A stretch of DNA of 64,000 nt from Phycisphaerae bacterium (GCA_028285035.1 JANQQF010000077.1:42653-106652), one strand, 5' to 3'. Numbered from the stretch's first letter, positions 51,160-60,908 are shown. Numbers and translations: made by a program. The notes: generated by a model not told the origin, from the sequence alone.

Positions 51160-51705
51160 ATGTCGCGTTTTGAACAGATTATTGATCCCCCAAACAACTC
51201 TGAATTGAACGATATTTATCAAGAAATGGTCGAAACTGGGGTTACTATCAACAGCAAAACTCCCATCAACTGGTTTACATCCCAATCAATTCGCCCTGAT
51301 ATCTTAGAAGCAACTTGGGAATTTAGTAAAGCAATTTTTTTGGAAGGACAACTTCCATTCACCTTAAAAGAGATGATTATACTAGCGATTTCTGTTCAAA
51401 ATAATTGCGAATATTGTGCGGTTACCCATACCCAGGTGCTGGAAAGTCTGGGGGTTTCTCAAGAGGTTATTGAAAGTTGCAGATTTAATCTAGACAGTAC
51501 GGCTATTCCGCCTGTCCAACAAGAAGTTCTTAGGTTCGCATTAAAGGCAGCTGTACAACCGTTAGCAATCACCAATGATGATTATGAGCTACTCAGAGAT
51601 TATGGCTTAAGTGATGAAGAAATTTTAGAAATTATCGCTGTCGCTGTATCAACAAATTTTATTAATAGCTGGGCCGACACCACTGCATTACTGCTAGACA
51701 AATAG
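51160..51705 (+). CDS. AhpD-like/carboxymuconolactone decarboxylase family protein
   Basis: A 181-residue helical protein with the AhpD-type redox motif CEYCAVTH (C83, C86, H90). This is the peroxidatic CxxC-xxx-H arrangement of AhpD and related alkylhydroperoxidases. The rest, e.g. FTLKEMIILAISVQNNCEYC and DEEILEIIAVAVS, fits the family. The electron donor is unknown. It is followed by a paralogue at 10 bp, clearly a tandem duplication. Confidence 0.88.
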   Translation: MSRFEQIIDPPNNSELNDIYQEMVETGVTINSKTPINWFTSQSIRPDILEATWEFSKAIFLEGQLPFTLKEMIILAISVQNNCEYCAVTHTQVLESLGVSQEVIESCRFNLDSTAIPPVQQEVLRFALKAAVQPLAITNDDYELLRDYGLSDEEILEIIAVAVSTNFINSWADTTALLLDK

Positions 51706-51715
51706 GAAAAACCAC

Positions 51716-52252
51716 ATGGATAAGTCAAGCACCTCAACCATTCTACAATCCACATCAATTGAAACTATTAAACAAAGTGTTTCTGATCAGCTAAAAACCG
51801 ATATGCTTGCTAATTGGGCCTTAGCCTCAGAAATTCGGCCCGATTTAGAGTTGGCTCGTCAAGCCCTATCGGCTAGGCTTTTTTATAGTGGTCAAATACC
51901 CCCTGCTCTAAAACAAATGATTGCGATGGCCTTGTCCAAACAAAATAATTGTGATTATTGCTCCATCCTTCACACCAAAGTTTTAGAAAAAATTGGTATA
52001 CCTGAAGATGTGATTGAGAACTCAGTTAGCCAAGTTGATATGTTACAGATTCCGCCAACCTATCGGAGCATTTTAAAGTTTACGCTTAAGGCATCAAAAG
52101 CACCGCTCGACATTACCGATGATGATTTTGAAGTATTACGCGAGCAAGGCCTAACCGATGAAGAAATTCTTGAAATCACAATGGTTGTTGCTTATCTCGA
52201 TTTGGTTAATACTTGGACGCAAGTCCCACCCATTCCACCTCGATCTGAGTAA
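51716..52252 (+). CDS. AhpD-like family protein, tandem paralogue
   Basis: A 178-residue protein with the same fold and motif CDYCSILH (C79, C82, H86). It shares with the preceding gene the segments IRPDLE/IRPDIL, LK(Q/E)M, EVL..GL(S/T)DEEILEI. The N-terminal 20 residues are Ser/Thr-rich and different. It lies 37 bp upstream of the histidine kinase gene and may be cotranscribed with it. Confidence 0.88.
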   Translation: MDKSSTSTILQSTSIETIKQSVSDQLKTDMLANWALASEIRPDLELARQALSARLFYSGQIPPALKQMIAMALSKQNNCDYCSILHTKVLEKIGIPEDVIENSVSQVDMLQIPPTYRSILKFTLKASKAPLDITDDDFEVLREQGLTDEEILEITMVVAYLDLVNTWTQVPPIPPRSE

Positions 52253-52289
52253 AAATCTGAGTTAGCCACTGAAGGTTTGACATATTCCT

Positions 52290-55200
52290 ATGACAGATAC
52301 GCCTGTTAATCTAAAGTCTCTATCCCCTGCAAATAACGCAGAAACCTGGCTCAGTCTGGGTGTTTTGCATGAAGCTGTAAAATCATTTTCTGAGCAATCC
52401 TGCCTTGAGACATTTTGGTCTTGCGTCTGTAAAAATGCCCGTTGGATTATTCCGGCTAAACGAACGTGCATTGTTCTATGGGAGCCAGATGCGCAATGTC
52501 AGGTTGTTGAAAGAATGGAACGTGGCAGATTGCTGGGGGCAATCGGTCAACAGGATGAGGCTGAGGTCAACCTACTCAAACTTGTTCGACACAGTCAAGG
52601 AATCCAATGGTTCAATTCACCTTGGGGCGCAGAAGACCATTCGCATTCTATGTGTCAATGGCTCCTACAAGACGATCCCACCGCAGTCTTAACAGTTCCC
52701 ATTCAAAAAAATAATGAGAACATTGGGGCAATTTTATTTGCCCTCCATAATTTGGGCGAAGCAGATCGGACCATGCTCAGTTCATTAGCCACAGGGTACG
52801 CCCTTTATGTGAGTATGACCTATGCTTTTCTCGAAACCAATGACACGTTAAAGCGCACGAACCAACAGCTAGAAATTGAGATTGAGGAACGCCAAGACAT
52901 TGAGACTGAACTACAACAGTACAAACTTCATCTTGAAGATCAAGTTGAGGAACGAACTCAAGCGCTCACGGAAACAAACAAGAAACTATCTTCTGAAGTT
53001 GAGGAGCGAGCACAAACTCAATCTGCCTTGTGGCTACAGGAAGCTCGTTTACGGGCATTGTATGATATTACAACCCGGTCTGAGTTCAGTATAGCAGAGC
53101 AATTCGAAGCGACTCTAGAGATCGGGACAAGTATGCTTGGCCTTGAATTTGGTCTTATTAGTCACATAGAAAATGGAACATATACAGTCCTTCACACTTA
53201 CGCTCCCGAAGTATCGATAGAGCCTAATGACGTATTTCCAATCGGCCACACCTATTGTGAAGAAACCATTCAAACCAAGTCCGTTGTCGCCATCAATCAT
53301 GCGGCCGCGTCTCCTTATGCAAAACATCCTTGTTATCAAAACTTCCAATTCGAGTCTTACATTGGCGTAGCTATCGAGGTTGACGGCGAACCATTCGGCA
53401 CTTTAAGCTTTTCAAGCTTATATCCCAAAAAAACAGCATTCAATCAATCTGACAAAGATTTTATCCAACTAATTGCACAATGGGTGGGAAGCACGATTGA
53501 ACGTGAGCGCGCCGCTGAAATGTTACAACTGACAAAATATTCGATTGATACCTCATCAGAGGCGATTTTATGGGTTGATCAAAATGGCAAGATATTATCG
53601 GGAAATCAGGGGGCAAGTAATAGTTTAGGGTATTCTATCCAAGATCTAGAGACAATGTTTGTCTTCGATATTGATGTATTTTTAACGCCTGAATATTGGC
53701 CAGATCACTGGGCTGAACTAAAAGAAGTAAAAACAATTCGAACGACATCACAGCATCAAACGAAAAACGGCCAGGTATTCCCAGTTGAAGTTGATTTAAC
53801 GTATATCGAGTTTAATGGCAAGGGCTACAACTTTGCTCACATACGTGACATTACAGAGCGTGAACAGGCAGAAGCAAATATTAAAAATGCAAATATCCAT
53901 CTACAACAGCGGGTCAATGAGTTAGCTGCACTTAACCGAGTGACAGAAACGGTTACGTCTGGCTTTAATTTAAATCAAGTTCTCAAGACAATTAATGAGG
54001 AGCTTACAAAGCTCCTCACGGCCGACACCTGTGGCATTGCCCTGCTTAATCCTGAAAAAACAGTTTTAACTGTTGTGGCAGAATACTCTGTGCTGCCTAA
54101 TATCCAGAGCTCTATTGGTATAACGATGCCGTTAGATGAAAATCCATTTTCAGCTGAAATTATCGATACACAGCAGGCAATGGTTGTTGAAATCCCTCCT
54201 ATTGTGGCTGACACTGAAGAGTATCAAAACATTTTAAGTAACCGGCATGTTTTCAGCATGATCATCGTGCCTCTCATCATTCGTGGTGAGGTGATTGGAA
54301 CAATCGGTTTAGCGAACAATACAAACTCTGCCAGAACCTTTTCAGACCAAGAATTACGACTTGTTGAAACATTTGCCGGGCAGGCCGCAGGTACTGTTGA
54401 TACCGCTAGGTTGTTAAGAGAAGAACAACGTCAACGGCAAATTGCAGAAAGCTTGCGCGAAATTTCTATTGTCTTAAATAGCAGCTTCAATCAAGAGGAA
54501 ATTCTTAGCCTCATCTTTGAACAATTAGGACAAGTATTAGATTATGATGAGGCTGGTATATTTTTACAAGATGGATCAAATTTGAAACTGGTGGCTGACA
54601 CTACCTCGCAGGCCATCGATATTGGTTTTAATGTCCCTCTATCAGGTCAAGATCCAGCCGTGCGTGTTTTCAATCGTAACCAGTTGCTCATCATCCCTGA
54701 TGTACACTTAGACTCTGGTTGGGAAATTTGGGAAGAGGGGGAATGGGTTCGGGCTTGGGTGGGGGCACCCCTTGTGGTCAAGGGTCAACCAATTGGGGTC
54801 CTCACCGCCGACAGCCGAGCCATAAATGCCTTTCAAGCCGAAGATGGCGATATCCTTGAGGCATTTGCCCACCAAGTGGCAACTGCCATTCAAAATGCCC
54901 AACTATTTCAACAAGAGCAACGGCAACGACAAATTGCGGAAAGTTTGCGTCAAGTTTCAACTGCGCTCAGCCAAGAACTTGATCGGGATAAAATTCTAAA
55001 CATTGTTTTCGATCAACTCCAACAGGTCATTGATTATGATAGTTCTGCTTTATTTTTACTAAATGGGCAGGAAATTGAACTTGTGGCTGGACGCAACTTG
55101 CACGACACTTTTATCGGCCGCCGTTTATCATATGATGATCCAAACCCTACTGCTGAAATTCTCAGAAAGAAAACATCAATTTTCGTATCAGATGTTCATC

Positions 55201-57047
55201 AAAATCCAGGCTGGGTTACTTGGCCGGGTGGGGAGCCTATTCGAGCGTGGATGGGGGCACCAATTGTTACCCAAGAGCAGTTGATTGGAGTCCTCACCCT
55301 CGATAACTACATTGTAAATGCATATGATGATGAAGATGTTCAGATTCTCCAGCTATTTGCTAATCAGGTGGCAATTGCCATTCAAAATGCCCAACTATTT
55401 CAACAAGAGCAACGGCAACGACAAATTGCGGAAAGTCTACGTCAAGTTTCAACTGCGCTCAGCCGTGAACTTGATCGGGATAAAATTCTAAACATTGTTT
55501 TCGATCAACTCCAACAGGTCATTGATTATGATAGTTCTGCTTTATTTTTATTAGATGGAGAAGAGTTGGAACTCTCTGCTGGGCGAAACCTCCACGGTGA
55601 TTTCATCGGTATCCGCTTGCCTATTGATGACATAAACCCCACAGTCGAAGTTATCAGAAACAAAGAACCAATTTTTGTCTCAGATGTCCGTGAAGATCCA
55701 AGATGGGATTTATGGTCGGATGAAGAACTGATTCGGGCCTGGATGGGAACACCAATTGTCACCCAAGAGCAATTGATTGGGGTTCTCACCCTTGATAGCT
55801 ATTCCGTGGATGCTTATGATGATGAGGATGTTCGGCTTCTCCAATTATTTGCCAACCAGGTGGGCATTGCCATCCAAAATGCGGAGCTTTATGCTGAGGC
55901 CCAACACGAAATTACAGAACGGAAGCACGCAGAGATCGCCTTAAGAGAAAGTGAAGCTCGTTTCCGGCATATTGTTGAAAACGCTGGTGATGCCTTCTTT
56001 ATCCACGATTTAGAAGGCAATCTTATTGAAGTGAATGAAGCAGCTTGTCGGCAATTGGGTTACAGTCGAAGTGAGCTTTTAGCCGTTAATCTGCAAGATA
56101 TCGTTTATCAGGATCCCGAAGCAAATCCCAATCAACCGCCAGCGACAGGCGTCCCGGTGACCCTGGAGGCTAACCATACCCATAAAGATGGCACAATCTT
56201 TCCCGTTGAGGTCCGCCTAGTCAAAGCCGAATTTGGGGGAAGAGACTTAATTTTAGCTCTGGCCCGCGATATCACCGCTCGTAAACGATATGAAGAAGCC
56301 ATTACCGAAGCTCGTGATAAGGCATTGGAGTCAAATCGGCTTAAGAGTGAGCTTTTGGCAAAAGTTAGTCACGAATTACGAACCCCACTGGGCGCAATTC
56401 TGGGGTATGCCGAATTAATTCAGGATGGGATTTTTGGTGAGATACAAGAACCTCAAGCCGAGGCTCTCTCAGAAATTATCGATAGTACAAATTACTTGAC
56501 TGTGTTGGTCAAAGAACTCCTTGATCAGGCCCAGCTTGAAACGGGTAAGGTACAAATTGAAACCGAACTATTTTTAGTACAGGATTTAGTTAAACAGGCT
56601 GATGCTCAAATGCGGGTGTTGGCTCAACCCAAGAACTTAGATTTAATTTTCAATATCGCAGATGATGTACCCCAGACATTAGTTGGCGATCAAAATCGAT
56701 TGCATCAAATTTTGATTAATTTGGTGGGCAATGCTATAAAGTTTACAGATGAAGGCAGGATTGAGGTCAAAATTTATTGTCCCGATGTTGACCATTGGTC
56801 CATCGCCGTCTCAGATACAGGGCAAGGTATTCCGCCCGAAGCCCAAACCTATATATTTGAGCCGTTCCGCCAAGTTGATGGGACAATTACCCGAGAAACT
56901 GTAGGAACGGGGTTAGGTTTGTCCATTGTAAAACAGTTCACGTCTCTGATGGGTGGGGAAATCTCATTGGAAAGTACCATCAACCAGGGAAGCACATTTA
57001 TTATCACCTTACCTATCATACCTACAATTCAGGAGACATCGTCATGA
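52290..57047 (+). CDS. Giant sensor histidine kinase with GAF and PAS domains
   Basis: A 1585-residue cytoplasmic kinase. In order: GAF-like (about 20-190), coiled coil (190-255), GAF (260-405), PAS (411-535), GAF (547-705), three GAF units repeated every 164 residues (711-1200), PAS (about 1221-1345), HisKA and HATPase. The phosphorylated His is H1361 in KVSHELRTP. The ATPase motifs are NRLHQILINLVGNAIKF, DTGQGIPP and GTGLGLSIVKQF. No membrane helix or receiver domain is present. The coupled receiver gene overlaps its stop by four bases. The signals sensed are unknown; redox or small cyclic nucleotides are possibilities. Confidence 0.92.
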   Translation: MTDTPVNLKSLSPANNAETWLSLGVLHEAVKSFSEQSCLETFWSCVCKNARWIIPAKRTCIVLWEPDAQCQVVERMERGRLLGAIGQQDEAEVNLLKLVRHSQGIQWFNSPWGAEDHSHSMCQWLLQDDPTAVLTVPIQKNNENIGAILFALHNLGEADRTMLSSLATGYALYVSMTYAFLETNDTLKRTNQQLEIEIEERQDIETELQQYKLHLEDQVEERTQALTETNKKLSSEVEERAQTQSALWLQEARLRALYDITTRSEFSIAEQFEATLEIGTSMLGLEFGLISHIENGTYTVLHTYAPEVSIEPNDVFPIGHTYCEETIQTKSVVAINHAAASPYAKHPCYQNFQFESYIGVAIEVDGEPFGTLSFSSLYPKKTAFNQSDKDFIQLIAQWVGSTIERERAAEMLQLTKYSIDTSSEAILWVDQNGKILSGNQGASNSLGYSIQDLETMFVFDIDVFLTPEYWPDHWAELKEVKTIRTTSQHQTKNGQVFPVEVDLTYIEFNGKGYNFAHIRDITEREQAEANIKNANIHLQQRVNELAALNRVTETVTSGFNLNQVLKTINEELTKLLTADTCGIALLNPEKTVLTVVAEYSVLPNIQSSIGITMPLDENPFSAEIIDTQQAMVVEIPPIVADTEEYQNILSNRHVFSMIIVPLIIRGEVIGTIGLANNTNSARTFSDQELRLVETFAGQAAGTVDTARLLREEQRQRQIAESLREISIVLNSSFNQEEILSLIFEQLGQVLDYDEAGIFLQDGSNLKLVADTTSQAIDIGFNVPLSGQDPAVRVFNRNQLLIIPDVHLDSGWEIWEEGEWVRAWVGAPLVVKGQPIGVLTADSRAINAFQAEDGDILEAFAHQVATAIQNAQLFQQEQRQRQIAESLRQVSTALSQELDRDKILNIVFDQLQQVIDYDSSALFLLNGQEIELVAGRNLHDTFIGRRLSYDDPNPTAEILRKKTSIFVSDVHQNPGWVTWPGGEPIRAWMGAPIVTQEQLIGVLTLDNYIVNAYDDEDVQILQLFANQVAIAIQNAQLFQQEQRQRQIAESLRQVSTALSRELDRDKILNIVFDQLQQVIDYDSSALFLLDGEELELSAGRNLHGDFIGIRLPIDDINPTVEVIRNKEPIFVSDVREDPRWDLWSDEELIRAWMGTPIVTQEQLIGVLTLDSYSVDAYDDEDVRLLQLFANQVGIAIQNAELYAEAQHEITERKHAEIALRESEARFRHIVENAGDAFFIHDLEGNLIEVNEAACRQLGYSRSELLAVNLQDIVYQDPEANPNQPPATGVPVTLEANHTHKDGTIFPVEVRLVKAEFGGRDLILALARDITARKRYEEAITEARDKALESNRLKSELLAKVSHELRTPLGAILGYAELIQDGIFGEIQEPQAEALSEIIDSTNYLTVLVKELLDQAQLETGKVQIETELFLVQDLVKQADAQMRVLAQPKNLDLIFNIADDVPQTLVGDQNRLHQILINLVGNAIKFTDEGRIEVKIYCPDVDHWSIAVSDTGQGIPPEAQTYIFEPFRQVDGTITRETVGTGLGLSIVKQFTSLMGGEISLESTINQGSTFIITLPIIPTIQETSS
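54422..55897 (+). repeat. Three tandem 492-bp GAF-coding units
   Basis: The linker GAACAACGTCAACGGCAAAT at 54422 recurs at 54914 and 55406 (GAGCAACGGCAACGACAAAT), exactly 492 bp apart each time. It codes for EQRQRQIAESLR. Units two and three are almost identical at DNA level over their first half (nearly all of about 150 bases), while unit one is more divergent. This indicates a recent duplication or gene conversion within the kinase gene. Confidence 0.85.
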
Positions 57048-57424
57048 ATCCCCCACTAGCCCTTATCATAGAAGATGATTCAAAGTTATCGAACATCTTT
57101 TCATTAACCTTACAATCGGCTGAATTTAATACCGAGGTCGCCCTAGATGGTCAAGTTGCGATGAAGCGCTTGGCAAATCTTATACCAGACATTATTTTGC
57201 TTGATTTACATTTACCTCATATTTCAGGCATAGATATTCTACGCCGAATTAAATCAGATGATCGCTTGGCGAAAACAAAAGTGATGGTTGCGACAGCAGA
57301 TGCTTTATTGGCCGAAGAATTGCAAGATGAAGCAGATTTAATCCTCCTCAAGCCAATCAGCACCAGCCAACTTCGGGATTTAGCAGTTCGCTTCCGCCCC
57401 CTCGATTTATCCTCGGATAATTAG
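57044..57424 (+). CDS. Single-domain response regulator coupled to the kinase
   Basis: A 126-residue receiver: acidic pocket EDD (10-12), phosphoacceptor D54 in IILLDLHLP, Thr in VATADA, Lys in LLKPIS. It overlaps the kinase gene by four bases (ATGA), so kinase and receiver are very likely partners. There is no output domain. Confidence 0.9.
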   Translation: MNPPLALIIEDDSKLSNIFSLTLQSAEFNTEVALDGQVAMKRLANLIPDIILLDLHLPHISGIDILRRIKSDDRLAKTKVMVATADALLAEELQDEADLILLKPISTSQLRDLAVRFRPLDLSSDN

Positions 57425-57448
57425 GGTACATCAACATCGGGTAACCGT

Positions 57449-57467
57449 CAGGCTTTTTGCCTGTTTT
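57449..57467 (+). terminator. Weak terminator after the receiver gene
   Basis: CAGGC (57449-57453) and GCCTG (57459-57463) form a short stem with loop TTTTT, followed by TTTT. Confidence 0.45.
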
Positions 57468-57529
57468 GGTCGAGCATTGGCCAATATTTTAGGGTATGAT
57501 GATATCATCTCTAAAAATTGGAGCAGCCA

Positions 57530-58801
57530 ATGTTTCGTATCAAAATAACCTTACCGTTAATAATTGCCACCTTTGTATTTATCCCCCTAATTAATGCCTG
57601 CACCCTCTCCTCTCCATCTTTCAGCAATAACGTCACAAACACACCTATTCCGGCAACAAACACACCAGCTAGTGCCGCAAAACAAATAACATCTACACTG
57701 ACACCCAATCCTACATCATCCCCTACAACAACCGCCACCCCACTACCTACCGAAACCCCAACCATCCCTCCAACGTCGACAGCTACCCTCATTCCAACAA
57801 ATACCCTATCTCCTGAGCCATTACCAACTGAGACACCAACACCACAAACAAAGGTTATTGCCGAAACTGACAGCCAACCTGTTATTGAGGAAGCAGTTCC
57901 ACCAGCTACAGAAACGGCAACTGTTCCCGAAACCCGAACTGTGCGGATTGGGCTTAATGGGCGGAACGATATTGGCTTACACGAACTGGATTATCAACTC
58001 ATCCGGGAGGCAAAGATTGAAACACTTAAAATGATGAGTTTGACTGAACCAGCCGTTTTCGCACGTATTCAGCAGGAGAATCCCGGTATCGAATTTATTG
58101 TTCGGCTTTATGACGATCGGCTCAACGAAAATGGACATCCAACACCTCAAGAATTTGTCGACAAAATGGCACCCATTATGCAACAGCTTCAGCCATTGAC
58201 AACCAAATTTGAAGTCGGCAACGAACCAAATCACTTTATGCGTTATGAAGGGTGGGGGCCGACAGACGAAGATGCGATGAGCTTCAACACTTGGTTTATT
58301 GAAACTTATCAATTGTTGAAGGCGCTCCATCCCTGGGCAGAGTTGGGCTTTCCCGCCTTGGGCACACCAGATGAAGTTCATCGAGATAAGGCTTGGTTAG
58401 AACTTAACCGAGAGGCTATAGAAATGGCTGATTGGTTGGGGATTCATTGCTACTGGCAAACAAATCCAGATGGGACAAACACCATGTTTGATGAGGATCA
58501 CGGTCTCTGCTTCAAATATTATCACGCACAATTTCCTAACAAACCCATTGAACTCACTGAATTTGATAACGACAATATTTTTTATGATTTGCCTCTCTCA
58601 TCAGCCGAAACAATCGCCCAAGAGCAAGTTGCCTACTACCAAGAATTATTCAAATACCCCTATCTCCGCTCTGCCAGCAGTTACATTATGTCATCCCCCG
58701 ACCCCACCTGGGACTACTTTGTCTGGCGTAGCGAGTCGGGGGAGTTTAAGCCCGTGGTTGAAGCCATCGCAAATATGCCCCGTTTGCCATTTGCCCAGTA
58801 G
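57530..58801 (+). CDS. Lipoprotein with glycoside-hydrolase-like (clan A type) domain
   Basis: A 423-residue exported lipoprotein. The signal ends in a lipobox (IPLINAC), and a Thr/Pro/Ser-rich linker of about 100 residues (about 24-125) follows. The (beta/alpha)8-like catalytic domain (about 130-423) has the probable acid/base E232 in FEVGNEPN and nucleophile E344 in IELTEFDND, spaced as in clan GH-A. The substrate is not predictable. The inner ATG was chosen for the GGAG ten bases upstream. Confidence 0.72.
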   Translation: MFRIKITLPLIIATFVFIPLINACTLSSPSFSNNVTNTPIPATNTPASAAKQITSTLTPNPTSSPTTTATPLPTETPTIPPTSTATLIPTNTLSPEPLPTETPTPQTKVIAETDSQPVIEEAVPPATETATVPETRTVRIGLNGRNDIGLHELDYQLIREAKIETLKMMSLTEPAVFARIQQENPGIEFIVRLYDDRLNENGHPTPQEFVDKMAPIMQQLQPLTTKFEVGNEPNHFMRYEGWGPTDEDAMSFNTWFIETYQLLKALHPWAELGFPALGTPDEVHRDKAWLELNREAIEMADWLGIHCYWQTNPDGTNTMFDEDHGLCFKYYHAQFPNKPIELTEFDNDNIFYDLPLSSAETIAQEQVAYYQELFKYPYLRSASSYIMSSPDPTWDYFVWRSESGEFKPVVEAIANMPRLPFAQ

Positions 58802-58887
58802 ATTGATTTAGGCTTTTCCAAGAATTATATGATCCCAAAATCTGTAAACAAGCGACAATAATGGCCCTACAATTAGCCGTCAGAAAA

Positions 58888-58980
58888 GCTTAAGGAATTC
58901 TGGAAACACCTATGTTACTATTTGCCGCAAGTTAACGAATTTGTTTTTGGGACCATTATTTTTCTAGAATTCCCTTAAGC
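58888..58980. repeat. 93-bp stem-loop element with about 20-bp inverted arms
   Basis: GCTTAAGGAATTCTGGAAA (58888-58906) matches the reverse complement of TTTCTAGAATTCCCTTAAGC (58961-58980) with one bulge and one mismatch. The inside 54 bp contains no gene. No target duplication was seen. It lies between the glycosidase-like and thermonuclease-like genes and may be a relic of a small mobile element or a terminator. Confidence 0.5.
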
Positions 58981-59043
58981 CTCAATTCCTCTTATAATAC
59001 GGGCGCAAAGCGCAAAATCTATTTTTTCAACGAAGGAGTTGAG

Positions 59044-60141
59044 GTGACTTACTATCTTATCAAAGGATCATTTCACGTTGTCGGCTACTCCCCTGATGGA
59101 GACTCAATCAAGTTTAAGGCCAATAATCCCAAACGCTGGGATAAAATTCAAACTGAATTTCGTGATAAATTTCAAGCCAATCTAGAGGGGGATAATGGGG
59201 CAGTTCAGCTACGCCTGCAAGGGGTCGATGCCCTGGAAACACACTACTCGCCAACCCGTTTACCGACTCCCTCTGATCTTCGCTCAAAGGAGACATTCAG
59301 ACATAAGAAACCAGATGGCGGTGACCACAAGCAGCCGATTGAGTTAGCAGATCAAGCCACAACATTTCTTTTAAATTATCTGGGAGTCAAGGATGTGGCG
59401 TGGCAAAGTTGGGGCAAAAATACCTGGATAAAGCGCGCTTGTATTGAATACAGAAAGCGTGATATCTGGGTAGACAAACGACAGGAAGACCAAATTCCTG
59501 GCTACATTATCACTCAAGATGTTGAGAAAAATGGTCGGCCCATTGCCTGGGTTTTTGCCGGCAAAACCCGCACTCGCGATGGTTCACGTATCACCAAAAG
59601 CCGCTTGGCTGATCGAGTCGAAAGAAGTGGCAATTATCATCTCCTTCGACAAGGTCTTGTCTACCCCTACTTTTTTATGACCCTACCTGGTCGCCTCAGG
59701 GACAAATTGGCTGAAGCCGCTCGACTGGCGCAGGAAGAGGCGGCTGAGCAACTCAAGACGCTCAGTCGTAGTCGTAAGAAGTCGGCAGATAAATTGCCAA
59801 ACTTATGGCTATACGATAAAACGATGAAGGGCATTACCCTGTCACATGTAGATTATCTGACCGAAAAGTATGAGATCTACCCTTATCTTTTTCGTAAGAT
59901 TCTTAAACATTGGTATCGTCAAAATATGGAGGTCTATTGGGATGCCTTACGCACTGGCACTGAATATGAGCCACCAGAGGATGAAAAGAAGCTCTCATTA
60001 TCAGGCTTTTTTGAGACTGGCAATCCCTACATCTTTGTGATCAGTGATCAAGATTTCGTCAGATTAGATGAAGTTGTTGAAATCAAACGTAATCGTTTAA
60101 AGATCAAAAAATACCCGTTCGATATTGTATTTTTGTCATAA
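59044..60141 (+). CDS. Thermonuclease (SNase)-like protein with C-terminal extension
   Basis: A 365-residue cytoplasmic protein without a signal peptide. The N-terminal part resembles staphylococcal nuclease: GYSPDGDSIKFK (about 14-25) corresponds to the calcium-binding DGDT segment, and VQLRLQGVDALETH (about 57-70) to the catalytic R-x-x-G-I-D-A-x-E region. A basic middle part (RTRDGSRITKSRLADRVER) and a 130-residue C-terminal region follow, with a LysM-like or helical segment TLSHVDYLTEKYEIYPYLFR. GTG start behind AAGGAG. Activity is inferred; the function of the extension is unknown. Confidence 0.65.
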   Translation: MTYYLIKGSFHVVGYSPDGDSIKFKANNPKRWDKIQTEFRDKFQANLEGDNGAVQLRLQGVDALETHYSPTRLPTPSDLRSKETFRHKKPDGGDHKQPIELADQATTFLLNYLGVKDVAWQSWGKNTWIKRACIEYRKRDIWVDKRQEDQIPGYIITQDVEKNGRPIAWVFAGKTRTRDGSRITKSRLADRVERSGNYHLLRQGLVYPYFFMTLPGRLRDKLAEAARLAQEEAAEQLKTLSRSRKKSADKLPNLWLYDKTMKGITLSHVDYLTEKYEIYPYLFRKILKHWYRQNMEVYWDALRTGTEYEPPEDEKKLSLSGFFETGNPYIFVISDQDFVRLDEVVEIKRNRLKIKKYPFDIVFLS

Positions 60142-60243
60142 TTCATAAAACTGTAATGATTGCAATGTAAGATTGTATAGAAATGCCTATAAACAAACTT
60201 AACAAATCAATTCGCATTGTGATTAGAAAGATCGGAGAGCAAA

Positions 60244-60792
60244 ATGTCAAAAAACCTTGAAATTGCAACCCTTGGGGGTGGATGTTTCTGGTGTGTAGAG
60301 GCTATTTATCAAGATGTGATCGGTGTAGAGCGGGTCGTCTCTGGCTATGCCGGTGGTGCAATCAAAAATCCAACCTATCAACAAATCTGCACTGGGACCA
60401 CTGGCCACGCTGAAGTTACCCAAATCACATTTGATCCTGAAGTGATCTCATTTGCAGATCTGCTGTATATCTTCTGGCGCACACATGACCCAACGACTCT
60501 TAATCGCCAAGGCGCTGATGTCGGCACTCAATATCGTTCTGTTATCTTTTATGATAGCGAGAAACAGAAAGAAACTGCTGAGCAATCGTTGAAGGAAACG
60601 GATGCCTCGAATTTGTGGCCCAATCCAATTGTTACGGAAATTTCACCAGCACCTGAATTCTACGAAGCGGAAGGCTATCATCAGAATTTTTACAAATCAA
60701 ATCCACGCCAGCCTTATTGTAGGGCGGTTATTGACCCAAAAATGAGCAAGTTCCGCAAATCATTTGCTGACAAGTTGAAAGTCACGGCATAA
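60244..60792 (+). CDS. msrA: Peptide methionine sulfoxide reductase MsrA
   Basis: A 182-residue enzyme with the MsrA active site GGGCFWC (C14 nucleophile), followed by SGYAGG, HAEVTQITFDP, TQYRSVIFY and FYEAEGYHQNFY. C17 and a C-terminal Cys (QPYCRAVI) may act in resolving the sulphenic acid. It reduces the S-form of methionine sulfoxide in proteins, using thioredoxin. GGAG precedes the ATG. A strong terminator follows. Confidence 0.95.
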   Translation: MSKNLEIATLGGGCFWCVEAIYQDVIGVERVVSGYAGGAIKNPTYQQICTGTTGHAEVTQITFDPEVISFADLLYIFWRTHDPTTLNRQGADVGTQYRSVIFYDSEKQKETAEQSLKETDASNLWPNPIVTEISPAPEFYEAEGYHQNFYKSNPRQPYCRAVIDPKMSKFRKSFADKLKVTA

Positions 60793-60797
60793 GCATC

Positions 60798-60840
60798 AAA
60801 AAGCCTGCAAACACTCATAAACGTTTGCAGGCTTTTTCTT
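60798..60840. terminator. Strong terminator after msrA
   Basis: AAAAAGCCTGCAAAC (60798-60812) is exactly complementary to GTTTGCAGGCTTTTT (60823-60837), with a ten-base loop and T-run. Confidence 0.9.
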
Positions 60841-60880
60841 TTCCCCCTCAAAAAGGATGACAAAAATCATAAATCTCTTG

Positions 60881-60908
60881 ATGACCTAACCAAAGTTAGG
60901 TCATTTTT
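60881..60908 (+). terminator. Second terminator-like hairpin upstream of DUF2339 gene
   Basis: ATGACCTAAC (60881-60890) pairs with GTTAGGTCAT (60895-60904), loop CAAA, followed by TTTT. It may be a second terminator for msrA or part of the leader of the DUF2339 gene. Confidence 0.7.
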
